A stretch of 64,000 bases of DNA from Fluviicola chungangensis (GCF_007558725.1 NZ_VLPL01000001.1:414709-478708), one strand, 5' to 3'. Shown: positions 16,510-25,410, numbered from the stretch's first letter. Made by a program: numbers and translations. The notes: generated from the sequence alone by a model not told the origin.

Positions 16510-17016
16510 TTATACCAATAATAAGATCAAAGTCAAAATCACTCCGGCTAATGAATACAACAGTCCCGCTTTAAACACCTTGGTTTTCGGCAAGTACATC
16601 CAGAACGCAGAAATAACGAAAAACAAAAGGGAAACACCAAAGAAAATATTCAGCCAATAGAGCGGATCATCGGTAGATGCTTTGTGCAAATGGGTCATCT
16701 TATCCAGGATGTACGGAAGTTCTTTCGATCGGATGTGTGCCATCCCTGTTTCCCGGTTATAATCACCGTTATTGAAATAAATCATGCTTCCTTCTTCCCT
16801 TTCAAAGCGGTATCTGCGCAGTTCAAGCACTTTTCCCAGGTTCTCTTTTTTGATATCCGGTGCGACCTTCCGTTCTTCGGTCTGTTCCCGTTTGAGAAAA
16901 TCCGTATCGCGAAAGATCAGGACAATTCCACTGATTGCATAAACTGCCATAATTCCGGCAAGAAAAAAACCGAGGTAGCGGTGAAGAACACGCATGGAGA
17001 GTTTTGAGTTATTCAT
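16510..17016 (-). CDS. PepSY-associated membrane protein
   Basis: 168 residues. An N-terminal helix with LHRYLGFFLAGIMAVYAISGIVLIF (residues 10-35) matches PepSY_TM proteins, which begin with a conserved His near W/Y. A periplasmic PepSY-like middle (YFNNGDYNRETGMA) contains THLHKAS, and two C-terminal helices follow (about 120-138, 147-166). Family members are linked to iron or siderophore reduction and heme uptake; no TonB receptor is adjacent. Confidence 0.82.
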   Translation of the reverse strand: MNNSKLSMRVLHRYLGFFLAGIMAVYAISGIVLIFRDTDFLKREQTEERKVAPDIKKENLGKVLELRRYRFEREEGSMIYFNNGDYNRETGMAHIRSKELPYILDKMTHLHKASTDDPLYWLNIFFGVSLLFFVISAFWMYLPKTKVFKAGLLYSLAGVILTLILLLV

Positions 17017-17093
17017 GCGGCAAAATTAACAAATCAACCGATAATCCATTTCACTAAAACAGGTGATTTTAAGGTCGGTTTTTCACAATAAAA

Positions 17094-17149
17094 ACCACAA
17101 AGATCAACGTAAACAAAGGAAATATCCTCCAAACTTTGATCTTTGCGGT
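17094..17149 (-). terminator. Long hairpin, probable terminator
   Basis: Arms 17094-17107 and 17136-17149 pair over 14 bp with one mismatch (core CAAAGATCAA/TTGATCTTTG), separated by a 28-base loop. It lies just downstream of the SRPBCC gene stop (17167) and upstream of the PepSY gene start. No strong T tract follows, so a processing or regulatory role is also possible. Confidence 0.5.
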
Positions 17150-17166
17150 AAATCGCTATACCGATC

Positions 17167-17598
17167 CTATTTTAAAAGCGGTAATAATTTATCCTGTAAA
17201 TACATGCTCCAGGCCGGTGCACATGAATCGTAACATTCAATTTCGGGAGTTAGTCCTTGGTGTGTAAAAGTCAATTCAGTCTTCCCGTCTTTTTCCGCGA
17301 TGTCGAAAATCACTTTCGTTCCGACCCATTCATCGGTTTGTTCCAGGAAGCTCAACTCACTTTCCGTGATTTGCCACACGACTTTTTTATTCGGAATCAC
17401 TTCAATCAGTTTTTGTTTGGAGTAATGAGCTCCTTCTCCTGCCCTGAAACTGAATTCGTCATTCAATTCATGTGTCTCTCCCGTAAACGATTCATTGTAG
17501 AGGCCCGACCACCACGAGCGTACATCCCGGATGGTTTTAAAAACATGCTCCGGACTTTTCTCCGTCAGTAATTTGAAGGTAAAATCTGTTGTTTCCAT
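17167..17598 (-). CDS. SRPBCC (AHSA1-like) protein
   Basis: 143 residues, cytosolic. The START-like fold is indicated by FKLLTEKSPEHVFKTIRDVRSWWS at the N-terminus and the middle strands KLIEVIPNKKVVWQITESEL and KTELTFTHQGLTP. These proteins bind hydrophobic ligands; the ligand is not known. It starts 5 bp after the stop of the DinB gene, so the two form one operon. Confidence 0.88.
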   Translation of the reverse strand: METTDFTFKLLTEKSPEHVFKTIRDVRSWWSGLYNESFTGETHELNDEFSFRAGEGAHYSKQKLIEVIPNKKVVWQITESELSFLEQTDEWVGTKVIFDIAEKDGKTELTFTHQGLTPEIECYDSCAPAWSMYLQDKLLPLLK

Positions 17599-17603
17599 CC
17601 TGC

Positions 17604-18083
17604 TTATTTTAGGTAAATTAATTGTCCGGTGTGATATGCCAGGTGGGTTGTTCTTGTCAGGATAATGTTCAGTTTGTTCCGGTGCGGTTCTTTTGCAAAA
17701 TCCTCTTCAGATACAGCGGTATGTCTTCCGAACCAATCTTCCGCTTTTACCCGGTCCATTTCAGTTTTTAAATGAGCTTTTTGCTTATCCCAGATTGCGC
17801 GCAATTCACGGGCAGAAGGAATTTCACCGACTGCTTTATCCGGCGATTCAATAAACGGTTTCGTCAAGTCCGGATACTGTTTCTCCCCGAAATTCAATAA
17901 GGGAAGCATGTTGTCATGCACGGCAATCAAATGTCCCAATAAATAAATCCCCCGGTTCTTGCCAGGCGCCGCCTCCTGTTGCAACTGATCGTCCGACAAT
18001 TCCTTTAAAAGTGTATCGCAGTTATGCATAGACGCTTCCCATCTGTCTAATATCAGTTTTACCATTGTTTGTGTTGTATTCAT
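17604..18083 (-). CDS. DinB family protein
   Basis: 159 residues. The four-helix DinB bundle is seen from RWEASMHNCDTLLKELSDDQL, the ligand-bearing GHLIAVHDNML and the C-terminal THLAYHTGQLIYLK, which supply the three His ligands. It may be a thiol-dependent metal transferase; the substrate is unknown. It is probably cotranscribed with the SRPBCC gene. Confidence 0.88.
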   Translation of the reverse strand: MNTTQTMVKLILDRWEASMHNCDTLLKELSDDQLQQEAAPGKNRGIYLLGHLIAVHDNMLPLLNFGEKQYPDLTKPFIESPDKAVGEIPSARELRAIWDKQKAHLKTEMDRVKAEDWFGRHTAVSEEDFAKEPHRNKLNIILTRTTHLAYHTGQLIYLK

Positions 18084-18214
18084 CTTGTACGTTTTAGTTT
18101 GTTATTCGATATGACAAATGTATGGTCCGGATCCGAATCCTGAAAGGTGTAAAAAAGACAATCTAACGGGTTGATTTGGACATGTCAATTACCTACTTTT
18201 GTAAAAAAGGTTTC

Positions 18215-19192
18215 ATGAAGCATTTGACGATCATCGTCCCCGACGGTGAAAACAATTTAAGCAGTCTTGTTGGCAGCTACAAACTATTTTCAAGGGCAAA
18301 TGATTATTGGAAGGAAAGAGGCGGGGAAGAAATTTTCAAGATTCAGCTTGCCGGGCTTTCCGACCAGGTAGATTTTTATGAGGGATTATTTTCCGTAAAA
18401 CCGCATACCACTATTTCGCGCATTTCAAAAACCGACCTGATCATTGTACCTTCCCTGAATCACAACTATTCACACACCTTATCATTGAATGATGCATTGA
18501 TTTCCTGGATTGAAAAGCAGTACAAGGAAGGTGCTGAAGTAGCAAGTATTTGTACCGGCGCTTTCATCCTGGCGGCTTCCGGGATGCTCGACGGCAAAAA
18601 TTGTTCGACCCATTGGAGTGCGGCAGAAGATTTCAGGATGCGATTTCCAAAAGTAAAGCTGCAAACAGACCAGCTGATCACCGACGAACATGGAATTTAC
18701 ACAAACGGAGGCGCCTATTCATTCCTGAACCTGATTATTTACCTGATCGAAAAATACTACGACAGGCAAACAGCGATTTACTGCTCCAAGGTATTCCAAA
18801 TAGAGCCGGACCGCAAAAGTCAATCCGTCTTTACCATGTTCAGGGGACAAAAGCAACACGATGACGAGGTTGTGAAAGAAGTTCAAAACTACCTGGAGGA
18901 AAATTTCCGCAACAAGATCTCCGTGGAAGAATTATCCACCCGATTTTCCGTCGGGAGAAGGAATTTTGACCGCAGATTTATCAAAGCAACCGGGAACACA
19001 CCGATCGAATACCTTCAGCGCGTCAAAGTAGAATCGGCCAAAAAGTCATTGGAACTAAGCCGGAAAACAGTGAGCGAAGTCATGTATGAGGTCGGTTATT
19101 CCGATCTAAAGGCTTTCCGGGAAGTATTCCGAAAGTTTACGGGAATGTCTCCGGTTGAATACAAAGGAAGGTATAACAAAGAAAAAGTTTAA
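18215..19192 (+). CDS. GlxA-like AraC family regulator (DJ-1/PfpI + HTH)
   Basis: About 325 residues from the ATG at 18215, which has AAGG seven bases upstream; the longer frame from 18176 adds 13 unlikely residues. The N-terminal DJ-1/PfpI-like domain (about 1-190) has the nucleophile-elbow region VASICTGAFILAASGMLDGK. The C-terminal AraC HTH pair (about 220-322) has VEELSTRFSVGRRNFDRRF and VMYEVGYSDLKAFREVFRKFTGMSPVEYK. It points away from the DinB/SRPBCC operon and may control it or itself. Confidence 0.92.
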   Translation: MKHLTIIVPDGENNLSSLVGSYKLFSRANDYWKERGGEEIFKIQLAGLSDQVDFYEGLFSVKPHTTISRISKTDLIIVPSLNHNYSHTLSLNDALISWIEKQYKEGAEVASICTGAFILAASGMLDGKNCSTHWSAAEDFRMRFPKVKLQTDQLITDEHGIYTNGGAYSFLNLIIYLIEKYYDRQTAIYCSKVFQIEPDRKSQSVFTMFRGQKQHDDEVVKEVQNYLEENFRNKISVEELSTRFSVGRRNFDRRFIKATGNTPIEYLQRVKVESAKKSLELSRKTVSEVMYEVGYSDLKAFREVFRKFTGMSPVEYKGRYNKEKV

Positions 19193-19259
19193 GTAATAAA
19201 TGATAATTTACTCATAATTAAATACATAACAAATCATTCAATACGGAATTCTATCCGAA

Positions 19260-20165
19260 TCAAAATGCTTCGTCGATTAATTCCCGATTGAGCATGGCAC
19301 CGGTAAGTGTTCCCGCCGCCACTGCGTTGGCAACGGACCGCATCTGGGTCACATTGTCACCACAGGCATAAACTCCTGGAATACTCGTTTTTTGAAACGA
19401 ATCGACCTGGATAAAACCCTGTTCGGTAAATGCACATCCTAATTTTTCGGGTAAGTCCGAATGCTGTATAAAAGGCAGTTTGGTATACATGGCTTTGAGC
19501 CTGATGGTCTTCCCGTTTTTGAAATGGACCTGTTCCAAGAAACCACCAACGTGCTCAAATGCATCGATCTCTTCTTCATTTATGTCTATTCCGTGCTCCC
19601 TTAGTTTAGCGGCATGTTCTGCCTTTAGAGTGGATTTTCCGTTCGTAAATAAGGTCAGATCTTTGGTCCAGTTTCGGATAAGCTTTGAAAATTCAAATGC
19701 CATTTCTCCGTTTGCCAGGATTCCTGTTTTCTCGTTCCTTACCTCATAGCCGTGACAATACGGACAATGGATCATGGAAATTCCCCAACAGGCAGCTGCT
19801 CCCCTGATCGGTAGCATGACGTCTTTGACCCCGGTTGCAAACACCAGTTTCTTAGCCCGGAAAGTTTCCCCGTTTTCAGTCGTGACGGTGAATCCATCAA
19901 TTGTTTTCTCTGCACCAATGGCCAAACCGGAGTAAAATTCCACTGTTTTGTATTGCGCTACCTGCTCCCTGGCTTTCGATGCGATGGCATGCGGTGTTTC
20001 ACCGTCTTGAGTAATGAAGTTGTGGGAATGCGGTGTTTGCGCATTGCATGGTTTCCCGCTGTCAATAATGAGTACATTTCTGAGCGATCTTCCCAGGGCC
20101 ATTCCTGCGGAAAGCCCTGCATAGCTTCCACCAATGATGATTGCGTCGTAAATCTTGTTTGTCAT
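19260..20165 (-). CDS. NAD(P)/FAD-dependent oxidoreductase, TrxR-like
   Basis: About 301 residues from the ATG at 20165. The FAD motif DAIIIGGSYAGLSAGMALGRSL is at the N-terminus. The redox pair is CPYC (in HCPYCHGYE, near residue 140) rather than the CATC of classical thioredoxin reductase, and GVYACGDNVTQMRSVANAVAAG binds FAD near the C-terminus. It belongs to the TrxR-like pyridine nucleotide-disulfide oxidoreductases; the disulfide partner is unknown. A 9-bp inverted repeat at 20208-20230 lies behind a TATATTTG promoter box at 20190-20197. Confidence 0.9.
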   Translation of the reverse strand: MTNKIYDAIIIGGSYAGLSAGMALGRSLRNVLIIDSGKPCNAQTPHSHNFITQDGETPHAIASKAREQVAQYKTVEFYSGLAIGAEKTIDGFTVTTENGETFRAKKLVFATGVKDVMLPIRGAAACWGISMIHCPYCHGYEVRNEKTGILANGEMAFEFSKLIRNWTKDLTLFTNGKSTLKAEHAAKLREHGIDINEEEIDAFEHVGGFLEQVHFKNGKTIRLKAMYTKLPFIQHSDLPEKLGCAFTEQGFIQVDSFQKTSIPGVYACGDNVTQMRSVANAVAAGTLTGAMLNRELIDEAF

Positions 20166-20189
20166 GTTGCTAAAAGTTTGTTTGTCCGG

Positions 20190-20230
20190 CAAATATACAC
20201 TTTTTTATTAATGCAACTAAATTGCATTAA
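20190..20230 (-). promoter_or_regulatory. Promoter with palindromic operator
   Basis: A minus-strand -7 box TATATTTG (20190-20197) fits the Bacteroidota TAnnTTTG consensus. Directly upstream is the inverted repeat TTAATGCAA-CTAAA-TTGCATTAA (20208-20216 and 20222-20230), covering the expected -33 region. It should control the oxidoreductase gene at 19260. The palindrome is of MarR/ArsR-like size; no regulator gene is adjacent. Confidence 0.75.
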
Positions 20231-20277
20231 AGTAATTTGGTTAAAAAAATGGCACGAATAATTAGAAGCTTCCTGAC

Positions 20278-20952
20278 TCATTCCCTTATTTTCGAATCGA
20301 GCAAATCTTCCATTACGGGATCACGGTACTTTAAATGCCTGACAGCAGCATTGGCCGTTTTCAGGTTCATTATCAAAATGACCAGTCCACCGATCCGAAC
20401 GGCCATAAAAATATACAAGATAAAACCTCCCACCAATCCACCCATCAAAGCAAGCAAAGCAATGAGCGTGCAGAAAGAGAAAACCGCAAACCCTAGATAA
20501 AAACCCCAGGGTTTTCCTTGTCCTACAAATACCGCACTTAAAATATACAAGACAAAAACAATGAGATTCATACTGAATACAATGGTTCCCACTCCGCTCC
20601 ATTCTAAGAAAATTCCCATATCAATTCCCCCCGCAATCAGAGCGAAGGCAGAGATAATCCAAAAATAAGTACTTGTTTTCTTCAATTCTTTTACCGGATG
20701 TGAAACATTTACCCGGCTGTGGTATCCGTCTACAATGACATCCAGTGTAACCGGTTTTTCAGACAATTTCAGGGTCAGTGTTCCCAAATCGGAAGGAAGT
20801 GAGATGCCTTTCAGCAATTTGGCCGCCCCTTGAACGGAGCCGATGAGTTCATCGTTAAAATAGACATTCACTTGTTTGTAGCCTCGTGTCCATTGAACCA
20901 CTAAATATTCATTGGGCCTTTGCGTCATCGGGTATTTTTTTTCGAAATCCAT
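20278..20952 (-). CDS. Membrane protein with soluble N-terminal domain
   Basis: 224 residues. An N-terminal soluble part (about 1-95) is rich in beta sequence (EYLVVQWTRGYKQVNVYFND, LTLKLSEKPVTLDVIVDGYHSRV). Four to five hydrophobic helices follow between about 98 and 200, then a polar tail. No family was recognised. The gene is single on its strand. Confidence 0.65.
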   Translation of the reverse strand: MDFEKKYPMTQRPNEYLVVQWTRGYKQVNVYFNDELIGSVQGAAKLLKGISLPSDLGTLTLKLSEKPVTLDVIVDGYHSRVNVSHPVKELKKTSTYFWIISAFALIAGGIDMGIFLEWSGVGTIVFSMNLIVFVLYILSAVFVGQGKPWGFYLGFAVFSFCTLIALLALMGGLVGGFILYIFMAVRIGGLVILIMNLKTANAAVRHLKYRDPVMEDLLDSKIRE

Positions 20953-21051
20953 TAGGTATATTGAAAGGTATTGATTCTATTATTGAATTTTATTGACCAC
21001 TGCCAAGCAAAGGGACACTCCCTATGAGAATTTTTTATCATCCTAATCCGT

Positions 21052-21621
21052 TTAACGAACCGGTGGAGAGATTGCTGAACTCTCTACAACCAGGATCCAT
21101 TTATGTCCGAGTTCATAGCTGGTTTTTCGCGTTCCGATATACATAATCGAAAGACAAATCGCTTCCAATGATCCCAAAACAATTGCTCCGGAAGCAACAG
21201 ATTCCCGATTTCCTTTTGCTGCCTCGATGGGAAGTGCGATCAGGCCAACAGCCCCGCCCATTCCCGCCAACGTCGCCGGTAAAGCCAATTTGCGTCTATT
21301 CATTTTATCGTACTCGAGTTTTATCACCTGATGAATCGGGATCATAAATGTGGTATCGCTGTAAGTTTGACCCACCCATTTCCTGGAACGAATAGTCAGG
21401 GAAGTGTCGTTAAGTACTCCTAACTGGCAATAATCAAACTTTCCCAAGGTAGTGGTCACAGTCACTGCATAGGTCAGATTCAATTCTTTTGTCTGTTTTT
21501 TTCTGAATTTATTATGAAGAATGAGTTTCTGCTGCCCGAAGAGATTCAGGGATAAAAGAAGTAACAGCAGGCTGAGGACAGTCTTTCGGTACTCTTTTGG
21601 CGGAGATAAAATGCGTTTCAT
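21052..21621 (-). CDS. Hypothetical exported or membrane protein
   Basis: About 189 residues from the ATG at 21621. After a basic N-terminus (MKRILSPPKEYRK) comes a hydrophobic leucine-rich segment TVLSLLLLLLSLNLFGQQ, which looks like a signal peptide ending near GQQ. A beta-rich part follows (YAVTVTTTLGKFDYCQLGVL), then LALPATLAGMGGAVGLIALPIEA and ASGAIVLGSLEAICLSIMYIG, two likely membrane helices. No family was recognised. Confidence 0.6.
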   Translation of the reverse strand: MKRILSPPKEYRKTVLSLLLLLLSLNLFGQQKLILHNKFRKKQTKELNLTYAVTVTTTLGKFDYCQLGVLNDTSLTIRSRKWVGQTYSDTTFMIPIHQVIKLEYDKMNRRKLALPATLAGMGGAVGLIALPIEAAKGNRESVASGAIVLGSLEAICLSIMYIGTRKTSYELGHKWILVVESSAISPPVR

Positions 21622-21730
21622 TGTCAGATGGATTTTCAAATTAAGGGTAGATCGCATAAAAATAAATGTTCTCTCCTAGAAATAATCGTATTCCTTCTTT
21701 TTTTCCCGGTTTGAGACTATTTAATACTAT

Positions 21731-22291
21731 TTATTTCCGGGATTCTCTTGCCGAAAAATCTTCTTCCAAAATAGCGTAAAAGTAACTGTCCACCCATTCC
21801 CCTCGGATCGGCAATTTCTTCTTCGTTCGCCCCTCCCGAATCATTCCAACTTTTTCAAGTACACGAACCGACCCGTAATTTTCAACAGCGCAACCGGCTT
21901 CGACCCGGTGCAGGTCCAATTCCGAGAAACAAAATTCCAATATGCGCTGCAGGGCTTCCGTGGCGTACCCGTTTCCCCAATGATCTTTGTGGAGCTTATA
22001 CCACACTTCTCCGGATCTGTAATTTGGTACTCCCAGATTCTTCAATCCAATCAACCCGACAAACTGCTTATAACACTCAATCTTAAAGACATAGCGTGTT
22101 CTGGGTTCCAGTTCCCGCATTCCAATCCAATCTGCCAGCATGGTTTCAGTTACGGAAATATCAGCAGGAATTCCCATTGTATTGAACTCATCGGTTTCAG
22201 GCAGGGAATGAAGTATATGAATTTGATGCAGATCTTCCAATTCCAATTCTTTGAGGGTTAATTTGGTGGTTTGCAGTGTAAATTCGTTCAT
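21731..22291 (-). CDS. GNAT family N-acetyltransferase (RimJ/RimL-like)
   Basis: About 186 residues from the ATG at 22291, four bases after the stop of the lipoprotein gene at 22296; longer frames would overlap that gene. The acetyl-CoA site is HKDHWGNGYATEALQRILEFCF (Q/RxxGxG/A variant WGNGYA). The typical RimJ segment LDLHRVEAGCAVENYGSVRVLEKVGMIREG follows. It likely acetylates an amino-terminal or small-molecule amine. Confidence 0.9.
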   Translation of the reverse strand: MNEFTLQTTKLTLKELELEDLHQIHILHSLPETDEFNTMGIPADISVTETMLADWIGMRELEPRTRYVFKIECYKQFVGLIGLKNLGVPNYRSGEVWYKLHKDHWGNGYATEALQRILEFCFSELDLHRVEAGCAVENYGSVRVLEKVGMIREGRTKKKLPIRGEWVDSYFYAILEEDFSARESRK

Positions 22292-22295
22292 GGAA

Positions 22296-22748
22296 TTAGT
22301 TATTCTTTCGTTTACTTTCCCAATTTGTCTGTGCTTTGTTGAAAAAGTCATGTACGCGGGTACTGTCTTTATCAATGTACACATTGAAAGAACTTCCGTC
22401 TGTTTTATACACCGTCACAAAGGAAGCATAGGTCAATTTGGTGTGATTATCTGTTTGGGACAAGGAATCAATCTCATTCCCGAAAAGAGCGGAATGAATT
22501 TCTTTCTTCCCGTCTTCGATCCAGTAAGAGGCAATCCTGCGATTTGTAATAAAATTCCCGGATTTTGTCACGTCATCAAACCCACTGTTGCATTCAAACA
22601 TTTCCATTTCTTCCCCGGGGTCCAAAATCCCTAATTCTTCGATGAAGGTGCGTTCGCCGGTCTCCAGGTTGTTTTCCGTTTTGTCTTCGGCACAAGCACT
22701 GAATATTCCAATCGAAATGAACCAAAAAAGGATGTGTATGTGTTTCAT
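22296..22748 (-). CDS. Putative lipoprotein, unknown function
   Basis: 150 residues. The signal peptide MKHIHILFWFISIGIFSAC ends in the lipobox FSAC. The body is polar with a basic C-terminus (WESKRKNN); no domain was recognised. It lies directly upstream of the RimJ-type GNAT gene, with a 4-bp gap. Confidence 0.7.
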   Translation of the reverse strand: MKHIHILFWFISIGIFSACAEDKTENNLETGERTFIEELGILDPGEEMEMFECNSGFDDVTKSGNFITNRRIASYWIEDGKKEIHSALFGNEIDSLSQTDNHTKLTYASFVTVYKTDGSSFNVYIDKDSTRVHDFFNKAQTNWESKRKNN

Positions 22749-22760
22749 CTTTCCTATTCT

Positions 22761-22889
22761 TTACAAGGCATTCAACACTAAGAATACCTGATTACAAGAA
22801 TACGCATTTTTTAGCGGGGAGATCCCAAAGCTTTTAGAAGCATCAGGCTTTTCAAGATAACGTTTATACTCCTTGGTTTTCGAAACCAT
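22761..22889 (-). other. Possible small ORF, unsupported
   Basis: A 42-codon frame begins MVSKTKEYKRYLEKPDASKS and ends NQVFLVLNAL. It sits in the 208-bp gap after the DinB gene and has no ribosome-binding signal or homology I can name. It may be a remnant. The rest of the gap shows nothing identifiable. Confidence 0.25.
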
Positions 22890-22956
22890 ATCAGGCCCCT
22901 CTTCCCTTCTTTATCAAAATGCACTCCCATCCGCAGCGTTTGGTCAGCAGAGAAGT

Positions 22957-23400
22957 TTAATGGATGATTTGTTTCAAATGGTACTCCAAATGGTCCACAT
23001 AATCAACCATCAGAAATTTCAAATCAGAAAGCTGTCCGTCCGGAAGAATGATTTCAGTTTTCAAAGCTGTTTCCGTTTGTTGCCGCATTACCTGGTTAAT
23101 CCTTTTGTTTAAGGCAAGCCACAATGAAAGCAATTCACCGGTTTCGGCGTGCTGGTAGTCATTTGCAATCACCAGGTGATCCTGTTCATACTTTCGGATC
23201 CGATACGGTGTTTCTGCAAACTGAATTTCCGTAAAACGCTGCAGGTTGTTGATTCCCGAATCGATCAAATGGCCTAAAATTTCCTGTTTGGACCATTTTC
23301 CAGGCAAACGTTTGTGCTTTAAATCGGAATCCGAAGCCACCTCCAAATAAGCCGATCCGGATTTCAGAAGCTCTTCCAGTCGTTTGGTTGTTTCAGTCAT
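22957..23400 (-). CDS. DinB family protein
   Basis: 147 residues. KLPGKWSKQEILGHLIDSGINNLQRF carries the DinB N-terminal His (GHLID), and MVDYVDHLEYHLKQI the C-terminal pair. This is the third DinB gene of the window, closest to the YfiT/DinB_2 subgroup. A possible 42-codon ORF follows at 22761-22889. Confidence 0.88.
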   Translation of the reverse strand: MTETTKRLEELLKSGSAYLEVASDSDLKHKRLPGKWSKQEILGHLIDSGINNLQRFTEIQFAETPYRIRKYEQDHLVIANDYQHAETGELLSLWLALNKRINQVMRQQTETALKTEIILPDGQLSDLKFLMVDYVDHLEYHLKQIIH

Positions 23401-23454
23401 TTTGAAGGAACTTTCTTACCCTATAAATATAAGATTCTCTTTCAAAATAAGCAT

Positions 23455-23745
23455 TCATTGATTAAGATCGGCAAACGGAGTTCCGAAAATACCCACTGCA
23501 AGTTCCATCCAGATCAGCAGGAATGCACCCAATACAGCTAAACAAAGAATCATCCTGTTTTCGCGTTTTTTTATTTTTCGCAGGATCAATTCACATCCCA
23601 GGCCGGTTCCAAGCAGTAAGATTGCCATTATCACGAAATCAGATACAGACCAGTTCACCTCCATTGTAAACTGCATGGCAATAAGCGGTATCAGCAATAG
23701 TACTCCTACTAGTGACAAAATAATCAGTAATCGTTTGTTTTTCAT
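23455..23745 (-). CDS. Small three-helix membrane protein
   Basis: 96 residues with three hydrophobic helices (about 6-24, 35-50, 65-85). It is preceded at 23775-23793 by the inverted repeat TACTTTG-N5-CAAAGTA, which also occurs at 36052-36070. No family was recognised. Confidence 0.65.
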   Translation of the reverse strand: MKNKRLLIILSLVGVLLLIPLIAMQFTMEVNWSVSDFVIMAILLLGTGLGCELILRKIKKRENRMILCLAVLGAFLLIWMELAVGIFGTPFADLNQ

Positions 23746-23774
23746 GTTTAGCTATTTTAAAAAAACAAGTAAAG

Positions 23775-23793
23775 TACTTTGAAAAACAAAGTA
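23775..23793. promoter_or_regulatory. Inverted repeat TACTTTG-N5-CAAAGTA
   Basis: Perfect 7-bp arms spaced by AAAAA, 30 bp upstream of the membrane gene at 23455. The same architecture with one change occurs at 36052-36070 upstream of the radical SAM gene, suggesting a shared regulator not encoded here. Confidence 0.55.
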
Positions 23794-23837
23794 AAAAATT
23801 AAATCGGGATTTTGCAATTATTTTTGAAAAAAAACAG

Positions 23838-24236
23838 CTATGGAAGAATCTCCGTATTGATTTCGATCGGATTGGTCAGGATCTTATGTACCGGGCAGGC
23901 ATTTGCCACTTTGAATAAGCGTTCATGCTGTTTTTCGTCCAGGTTCCCGATCAACTGCATTTTTCGGTTAATGACGGTTTTATTTCCTTCTTCATCCCGT
24001 TCCAGGTCAATTTCCAGCTTGACTTCCTGAAGGTCCCAACCTTTGCTGTCTGCATAAATACGCAGGGTTGCACTGGTACAGGCAGCTAAAGAGGATGCCA
24101 GTAATTCAGTCGGTGAAAACCCCAGGTCCTTTCCTCCGCTTTCCAAAGGTTCATCCGCTATCACCACATTTCCTGAGGGGGATTCTATTTCTACCCTGTA
24201 CAGTTCTTTTTTGATACTCGCCGTTACTGATGCCAT
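23838..24236 (-). CDS. OsmC/Ohr family peroxidase-like protein
   Basis: 132 residues. The OsmC fold is indicated by FSPTELLASSLAACTSATLRIYADSKGW (first redox Cys) and ANACPVHKILTNPIEINTEI (second redox Cys), as in thiol-dependent organic hydroperoxide reductases. The expected role is detoxification of lipid or organic peroxides in the cytosol. A 10-bp inverted repeat upstream (24294-24321) and a near-consensus -7 box TATCTTTC at 24269-24276 suggest regulation. Confidence 0.92.
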   Translation of the reverse strand: MASVTASIKKELYRVEIESPSGNVVIADEPLESGGKDLGFSPTELLASSLAACTSATLRIYADSKGWDLQEVKLEIDLERDEEGNKTVINRKMQLIGNLDEKQHERLFKVANACPVHKILTNPIEINTEILP

Positions 24237-24293
24237 CGGTTATTTGTTATGTTGCTTCTCAATAAATCGAAAGATACCCTTTTTAAACCAGAA

Positions 24294-24321
24294 AAGTGTA
24301 TCAAACTAATCTGATACACTT
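24294..24321. promoter_or_regulatory. Palindromic operator upstream of osmC-like gene
   Basis: AAGTGTATCA (24294-24303) and TGATACACTT (24312-24321) are perfect 10-bp arms with an 8-base spacer. The palindrome covers the -33 region of the promoter whose -7 box is at 24269-24276. The cognate regulator is not in the window. Confidence 0.65.
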
Positions 24322-24709
24322 CTCCCTACCTACCGCACCAATCCGTTCCACTTCTGCGGACCGGATTGCAACCACAACCCGAGGAGGATTTCACATCGCG
24401 TTTAACCCGATGTACATCCTTTTATGCCTTACCCGCTGTTGTCCTTCGGTTACATTTCCAAACCGAAGGATCAGGGTGCTCTGTTTTGTATTGTCAGCAA
24501 TAAAGATGATCAGAAAAAAACAGTGTTTGTTATGAAATTATTTAAAAAATTTACATCATTCACACTTCGTCGATCCGGCATAAAATCAACTGAATCTGGC
24601 AATCATGTAAGTTTTCAGGAAACTTCTGTAACAGAAATTTTAGTATGATCGCCCATCTTTGTTCCAGTTGTTTCACACATTCAAAAAACACCTTAAAAAA
24701 TAAACAATT
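24322..24709. other. Non-coding stretch
   Basis: No gene is supported here; short plus-strand frames lack start signals and homology. It contains a hairpin with arms TCCTTCGGTT (24442-24451) and AACCGAAGGA (24461-24470), without a T tract. The segment directly before 24710 should hold the promoter of the small lipoprotein gene. Confidence 0.5.
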
Positions 24710-24949
24710 ATGAAAAGAGTCATTTTCGCAATAGTGGTATTGTCAGGTTTTGCACTGGCATCCTGCAAAAAAGATTACACGTGCGAGTGCAGAAAAATCC
24801 GAACGGATGATAATGGAAACACCGTTACTAATTCTGACGGTACCTATACATTTAAAGATACCCGTCCGCGTGCCGAAGACCGATGCAACGACATGGAAGA
24901 AACGGGTACTGATCTTCTTGGAAGTTACACCAGAGAGTGTGATATCTAA
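24710..24949 (+). CDS. Small cysteine-containing lipoprotein (copy 1)
   Basis: 79 residues. Signal peptide with lipobox LASCKK (Cys at residue 19), then a motif DYTCECRKI, a central DGTYTFKDTR, and a C-terminal CNDMEETGTDLLGSYTRECD. Four conserved Cys besides the lipid Cys suggest two disulfides. A paralog with the same layout lies at 25168, and each copy is followed by a similar hairpin terminator. The function is unknown. Confidence 0.85.
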   Translation: MKRVIFAIVVLSGFALASCKKDYTCECRKIRTDDNGNTVTNSDGTYTFKDTRPRAEDRCNDMEETGTDLLGSYTRECDI

Positions 24950-24972
24950 GATATCGGACTATTTAACGGGAG

Positions 24973-25009
24973 AACGCCGCAACATTTTTGTTTTGCGGCG
25001 TTTTTTTTT
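24973..25009 (+). terminator. Rho-independent terminator (copy 1)
   Basis: Stem AACGCCGCAA (24973-24982) with TTGCGGCGTT (24993-25002), followed by a run of nine T from 25001. It sits 23 bp after the first small lipoprotein gene. Confidence 0.9.
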
Positions 25010-25167
25010 GGAAAAAGCATTCCCCGCTGACTGTATTTTTATTTAACAAATCTAAGAATTATGTAAATTTTTGAGTTTTTTGTGTAATAGATTTATTTCG
25101 TAAATTCTTCATATTTCAAGGGTTGTTCCCTGCGGAACTTTTTTAGAAACACCCTAAAAGGACGATT

Positions 25168-25410
25168 ATGAAACACGTAATTGTAACAGCACTATTCTTG
25201 GCGGGATTTACACTGGTATCCTGCAAAAAAGATTACACCTGTGAATGTGCGAAGGTTCGTACAGACAGTGACGGAAACAGAAATAGTTCATCAGACGGGA
25301 ATTATACATTTAAAGACTCCCGTTTGCGGGCAGAAAAAAAATGCAATGACCTGGAAGAAACCGGAACAGACCTTTACGGAAATTATACGAGAGAATGTGA
25401 TATCCGGTAA
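25168..25410 (+). CDS. Small cysteine-containing lipoprotein (copy 2)
   Basis: 80 residues, closely similar to the gene at 24710. It shows lipobox LVSCKK, then DYTCECAKV, DGNYTFKDSR, CNDLEETGTDLYGNYTRECD. Conserved cysteines and the acidic C-terminus are kept, while the middle (DSDGNRNSSS) has diverged. It arose by tandem duplication that included the terminator. Its own upstream region (25010-25167) separates it from copy 1, so it probably has its own promoter. Confidence 0.85.
   Translation: MKHVIVTALFLAGFTLVSCKKDYTCECAKVRTDSDGNRNSSSDGNYTFKDSRLRAEKKCNDLEETGTDLYGNYTRECDIR

Noticed and set aside
24296..24648. Two plus-strand frames of 74-79 codons upstream of the small lipoproteins
   Set aside because: They overlap each other and a palindromic operator, lack start signals and look non-coding.
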